A DNA stretch of 9,324 nt from JBARRO01 sp049644265 (GTDB lineage Bacteria > Bacteroidota > Ignavibacteria > UBA10030), in NCBI GenBank assembly GCA_049644265.1, contig JBARRO010000215.1, positions 1-9,324 of the forward strand, read 5' to 3'. The position numbers were made by a program, and so were the translations under genes. This document shows positions 7,301 to 9,324 of this stretch, piece after piece. The notes under the pieces are model-generated. The model did no database searches, was not told the origin of the DNA, and saw nothing but the letters and a program-made list of their open reading frames with translations. Position 1 is the stretch's first letter; each line of letters starts with the position of its first letter.

Positions 7301-7412
7301 GGTCGGCGATTTGCGAAGCGATGACAAGACGTACATCAACGATCCGAACCTGACCCACAGCTTATGGGGAGTTACAAGAGCGATAACTTTCGGTATTCAG
7401 ATTATCATCTGA
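4359..7412 (+). CDS. TonB-dependent outer-membrane receptor with carboxypeptidase-D regulatory-like domain
   Basis: From ATG 4359 this is 1017 residues; GAGG lies 8 bases upstream, whereas an in-frame GTG at 4350 would overlap it. Residues 1-25 are a signal peptide (hydrophobic 7-18, ending ALTQG). Residues about 28-107 (GKIGGTVTDAESKERLPFVN, then DLDGRYYIINVSPGTYTI) are a carboxypeptidase-D regulatory-like domain. EVVIVAS (115-121) sits where a TonB box is expected. The plug follows to about 228, with LSIRGGSIDQTSVMIDG (163-179) and VKGGFNAEYGNIRSGLINIT (205-224). The remainder is an aromatic-rich beta-barrel ending in a typical C-terminal strand (AITFGIQIII). Such receptors import bulky ligands across the outer membrane using TonB energy. 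The plug lacks the usual SusC wording, and the next gene is not SusD, so it is not a classical SusC. It follows the ROK gene and precedes the surface protein by 28 bases, so a ROK-controlled sugar or glycoconjugate uptake operon is likely. Ligand is not identifiable. Confidence 0.93.
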   Translation: MINKLRVIGISIILLMGLSHSALTQGKGKIGGTVTDAESKERLPFVNLTIEGTAIGAISDLDGRYYIINVSPGTYTIAASLIGYGKVRVENVEVHSDRTTTIDITLSTKDIKLGEVVIVASAPVIQRDVSNSQEVAYGRDIIVLPTIVDVRGFLGLQAGVEGLSIRGGSIDQTSVMIDGSVVVDPTTNQPYTTIPLSAVQEVQVVKGGFNAEYGNIRSGLINITTKDGDKSRYHISADFRQTPAHQKHFGPSMFAPDNYYLRPYFDPQVAFTGTQNWPEWMRQQYPEGFQGWNKWAEENSQWGVTPEQAQQIFMWTHDVSAKPEWGIIGAEALGQKPRTEGKKADWNGEASLSGPVPLVGELLGDLTFFGSYKGTDNYLAVPFTREDNWQQDYQLKLVSHLSGNMKLSGQGIYSVHQGVNYELGDGVDGSFMGESSALYQANRRNSYYYWQSSFSPLDLYSSVISLNFEHVLSAGTFYTVRLAYGRDIYKSDGYLDERNLATLIRIGNLDLNEIPWGWSGDPFQQVVDQPDRRTFGGDNGGMIWDHSKASTFNAKVDFLSQLNNVHELKAGLDFTFTNMDVSRAKYKARSKDEVSTLPPPSDWFSLEFNAHPLIGSFYVQDKIELEGMIANLGLRADYFNTNTTNYLVDPFSPYYNPQYATVFTDSVPQAKANGAVKLSPRIGVAFPISVDAKLFFNYGHFYSYPLSSDLYGDLRGQRQAITKVGNPAALLPKTVAYELGVEINLSQMYLLTLTGYYKDVTDQVTGVQYVSSGSVSYSSIRNQNIADIRGLEVKLEKRMGDWLRGWVNFTYMSTNNGDVGRGTYYQEEERNVREGYLDFDASYRKPVPQPYARAVLQFSSPNDLGDLWGDWHLTLLPSWKSGSYTSYSPTGLDLPEFANNIHWPDYWEVDLRLEKHLDLAGVELAAYVEANNLFNYKNFNPSTNYGFSDSYDRDAYLRSLHLPLYSGSVYQAAGLTAGDDKVGDLRSDDKTYINDPNLTHSLWGVTRAITFGIQIII

Positions 7413-7440
7413 GGAAGGTTCATCTCTTCGAGGTTTCTGT

Positions 7441-9324
7441 ATGAAAGGCCGGATTATCATGGGTCTCAAGAGAAACATCAATTCCCACTTTCACTGTGTC
7501 AGATCCAATGCTCTTTGGGCGCTCGTTATGGTAGCATTCTATCTGCCGTCTATGCGTTCGCAGATAACGATTGAGAATGCAATCATCCGATTGGGGAGAT
7601 ACCAGACGGCAGTCGCCAACGACGGGGGGCCCTCTTCCGTCACCGCGCCGGGATGGACACTGCATCCCGGAGAAGGGTTCTGGGAAAAAAGCATTGATCC
7701 GCTGAGCTACCTCTCTATCGATCTCAGTGTCTGTGTGAATTGGCAAGACCCTGAAGGAAAAGTGTGGCCGTATATGATCGTTGCACCCAATCAGGAGGGT
7801 GCCGATATCAAATTCCCGCTGAAACTGAGCGACGGCAAGTACATCCACAACTATGTGCGCTATGCTCAGACGTCGGTAACGGTGAATAACAAGGCGACCA
7901 GCTCCACAGCCCCGCGGGGGGATCTGAATCCTTCCGCCATCGATGCGGAGGGTACAACCGCCGATCAGTTCATTGAGTCTACCGCGCTGACCAACGTCGG
8001 CCTTCAGTTCACACGGAGAATCTACGCCTGGTCCCATTTTCAGGACAACAATTACATTATCGTAGAGAACATCATCAAAAATGTTGGTGTGGGATGGGGG
8101 CCAAAACAGAAGGTCACCCTGGACTTCACGACGTTCAAGTTCAAGATCGACACGATCACGTTGCCCCCACAGACAATCCATGGCTTCATTTTTGGCCTGG
8201 AGAGGGTGAGACCGATTACCTACCTGGGACCCAAGCAACTCAACCGGCATAATTGGTTTGCCCACTACGGTTTTCGGAATGGTGATAGCCTCAGAATGGT
8301 CTACACGTATGACGGGCAAATCCCGACGTACAGCTACGATTCACACGGAGAGCCGCTGCAATCGAGAGACGGAGTCCTGCAGAACTACATGGGACACTTT
8401 GTTCAACTGTTGCATGCGGACAAGGCGTGGGATAATCAATCGGATGACATCACCCAACCGCAATACACTTCCTATGCGCAGAGTTGGAACGATGGCACTC
8501 CGACGATTTGGGGGGACGCAAAGACTGAGCTCATGTATCGTTGGGTGACGGACCCGGTGACAATCGGTGGTCCCTTCTATTCGGGCCCCGACATCTACCC
8601 GGGATTGCACCAGGTCAACATGGATGAACGCGGGTATGTTATTCCTGACAACGTTCCGTTGTACTATTCCTACGCGAACTCTCACGTAGGACCTTACGAG
8701 ATACCTCTTGGACAGGAAATTCGCGTCGTCTATGCCATGGGTATTGCCGGGCTCTCTCCCGAAGCGGCATTCCAGGTGGGCAGGGATTGGTTGAAAGGCC
8801 AATGCACGTTTGCGGGCAAGAACAGCTCGCCTCTTCAGAGACCCCCCCAGGCATCCGATAACGACTGGGCAAAGGATCGGTGGGTGTTTACACAAATCGA
8901 TTCGATCCATGGTGCGGCATCGCGACTGAAATGGAACATGGAGCATAGTTTTCAGATACCGGTGCCCCCGCCGCCGCTGACGACGTTGACGGTCCAGGAA
9001 CAGATCGGGGGCGTGAAGCTGAGCTGGTCGAACAATGCCGAATCGGACCCGACGTTTGAGGGCTACCGGATCTACCGAGCCGAGGGGGCGAGCGACACGA
9101 CGATCTATCGGCTGATCGGGGAGTTAAGCAAGGGCAAGGGGAATCTTTCGAGGGAATACACGGATACGCAGCTGGACCGGGGACCGGATTACTATTACTA
9201 CGTGACGACGTTCAGCTATGCCAGTGGACCGAACGCGTACCGGGCGGGAGAAATCCTGGAGAGCGGCGTGAACTATGTGGAAGCCTTTGCGCCGTCCCGG
9301 TTTGTGCCGAAGGCAGGACTGAGT
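7441..9324 (+). CDS. Large secreted protein with fibronectin type III module, receptor partner (partial, C-terminus missing)
   Basis: The frame is open from ATG 7441 to the window end (628 codons, no stop). GAGG lies 7 bases upstream; ATG 7459 is an alternative giving a more usual signal-peptide length. A hydrophobic stretch (ALWALVMVAFYLP) followed by SMRSQ suggests export. No lipobox Cys follows it, so it is not a SusD-type lipoprotein. Residues about 40-500 are rich in Tyr, Trp and Asp with beta-strand spacing (for example YAWSHFQDNNYIIVENIIKN) and match no enzyme motif I know. A proline hinge (PVPPPPL, 507-513) leads to a fibronectin type III-like domain (about 514-610), with VKLSWSNN, YRIYRAE and YYYYVTTF. 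In the Ignavibacteria-like lineage such proteins often stand beside TonB receptors and may end in a type IX secretion signal, but that end is outside the window. It is 28 bases after the receptor gene, so co-transcribed, and probably a surface or periplasmic partner in ligand capture. The function is a guess. Confidence 0.85.
   Translation, partial: MKGRIIMGLKRNINSHFHCVRSNALWALVMVAFYLPSMRSQITIENAIIRLGRYQTAVANDGGPSSVTAPGWTLHPGEGFWEKSIDPLSYLSIDLSVCVNWQDPEGKVWPYMIVAPNQEGADIKFPLKLSDGKYIHNYVRYAQTSVTVNNKATSSTAPRGDLNPSAIDAEGTTADQFIESTALTNVGLQFTRRIYAWSHFQDNNYIIVENIIKNVGVGWGPKQKVTLDFTTFKFKIDTITLPPQTIHGFIFGLERVRPITYLGPKQLNRHNWFAHYGFRNGDSLRMVYTYDGQIPTYSYDSHGEPLQSRDGVLQNYMGHFVQLLHADKAWDNQSDDITQPQYTSYAQSWNDGTPTIWGDAKTELMYRWVTDPVTIGGPFYSGPDIYPGLHQVNMDERGYVIPDNVPLYYSYANSHVGPYEIPLGQEIRVVYAMGIAGLSPEAAFQVGRDWLKGQCTFAGKNSSPLQRPPQASDNDWAKDRWVFTQIDSIHGAASRLKWNMEHSFQIPVPPPPLTTLTVQEQIGGVKLSWSNNAESDPTFEGYRIYRAEGASDTTIYRLIGELSKGKGNLSREYTDTQLDRGPDYYYYVTTFSYASGPNAYRAGEILESGVNYVEAFAPSRFVPKAGLS

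Noticed and set aside
7413..7440. Possible terminator or promoter between receptor and partner genes
   Set aside because: The 28 bases contain a ribosome site but no stem-loop with a U-run and no promoter boxes; simple operon spacing explains it.
7420..8319. 299-residue frame on the minus strand
   Set aside because: Antisense to the fibronectin-III partner gene, whose plus-strand frame is open for 628 codons with signal peptide and ribosome site.
8341..8946. 201-residue frame on the minus strand
   Set aside because: Same reason: antisense to the partner gene, composition typical of a shadow frame.

Overview
The window looks like chromosomal DNA of a Gram-negative bacterium from the Bacteroidota/Ignavibacteriota-Kryptoniota side of the tree (an inference). 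The grounds are a TonB-dependent receptor with an N-terminal carboxypeptidase-D regulatory-like domain, paired with a large secreted fibronectin-III protein. The moderate GC (about half) and clear Shine-Dalgarno sites (AAGGAG, AAAGGAG) argue against the classical Flavobacteriia/Bacteroidia, which mostly lack them. I see no rRNA, tRNA, CRISPR array, insertion sequence or integrase.

Left arm (1-2555, minus strand): three closely spaced genes that read as one operon leaving the central intergenic region. In transcription order they are a secreted acetyl-xylan-esterase-like alpha/beta hydrolase (2555-1338), a cytoplasmic glucosamine-6-phosphate deaminase/isomerase-like protein (1285-353), and the N-terminus of a secreted protein resembling the N-terminal domain of purple acid phosphatases (308 to the window edge). 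Gaps are 52 and 44 bases.

Centre (2556-3047): a regulatory region between the divergent arms. It holds a TTGACA promoter facing right, a 7-5-7 palindrome (TAATAGA-GTAAT-TCTATTA) lying across that promoter, tandem TGTTACCA repeats one helical turn apart, and a series of inverted repeats in the presumed leader of the rightward transcript.

Right arm (3048-9324, plus strand): a ROK-family transcriptional regulator (winged HTH plus zinc-binding sugar-kinase-like domain, kinase loop lost), then a 1017-residue TonB-dependent receptor, then, 28 bases on, a large secreted protein with a C-terminal fibronectin type III module that runs off the window.

Working model (inference): the ROK protein senses a sugar or sugar phosphate and controls its own operon, perhaps also the divergent one. 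The receptor and its surface partner would take up a glycan-derived ligand, the esterase would de-esterify it, and the NagB-like protein would act on a phosphosugar inside the cell. The receptor partner is not SusD-like and has no lipobox, so this may be a less described alternative to SusC/SusD uptake. No substrate can be assigned from sequence alone.
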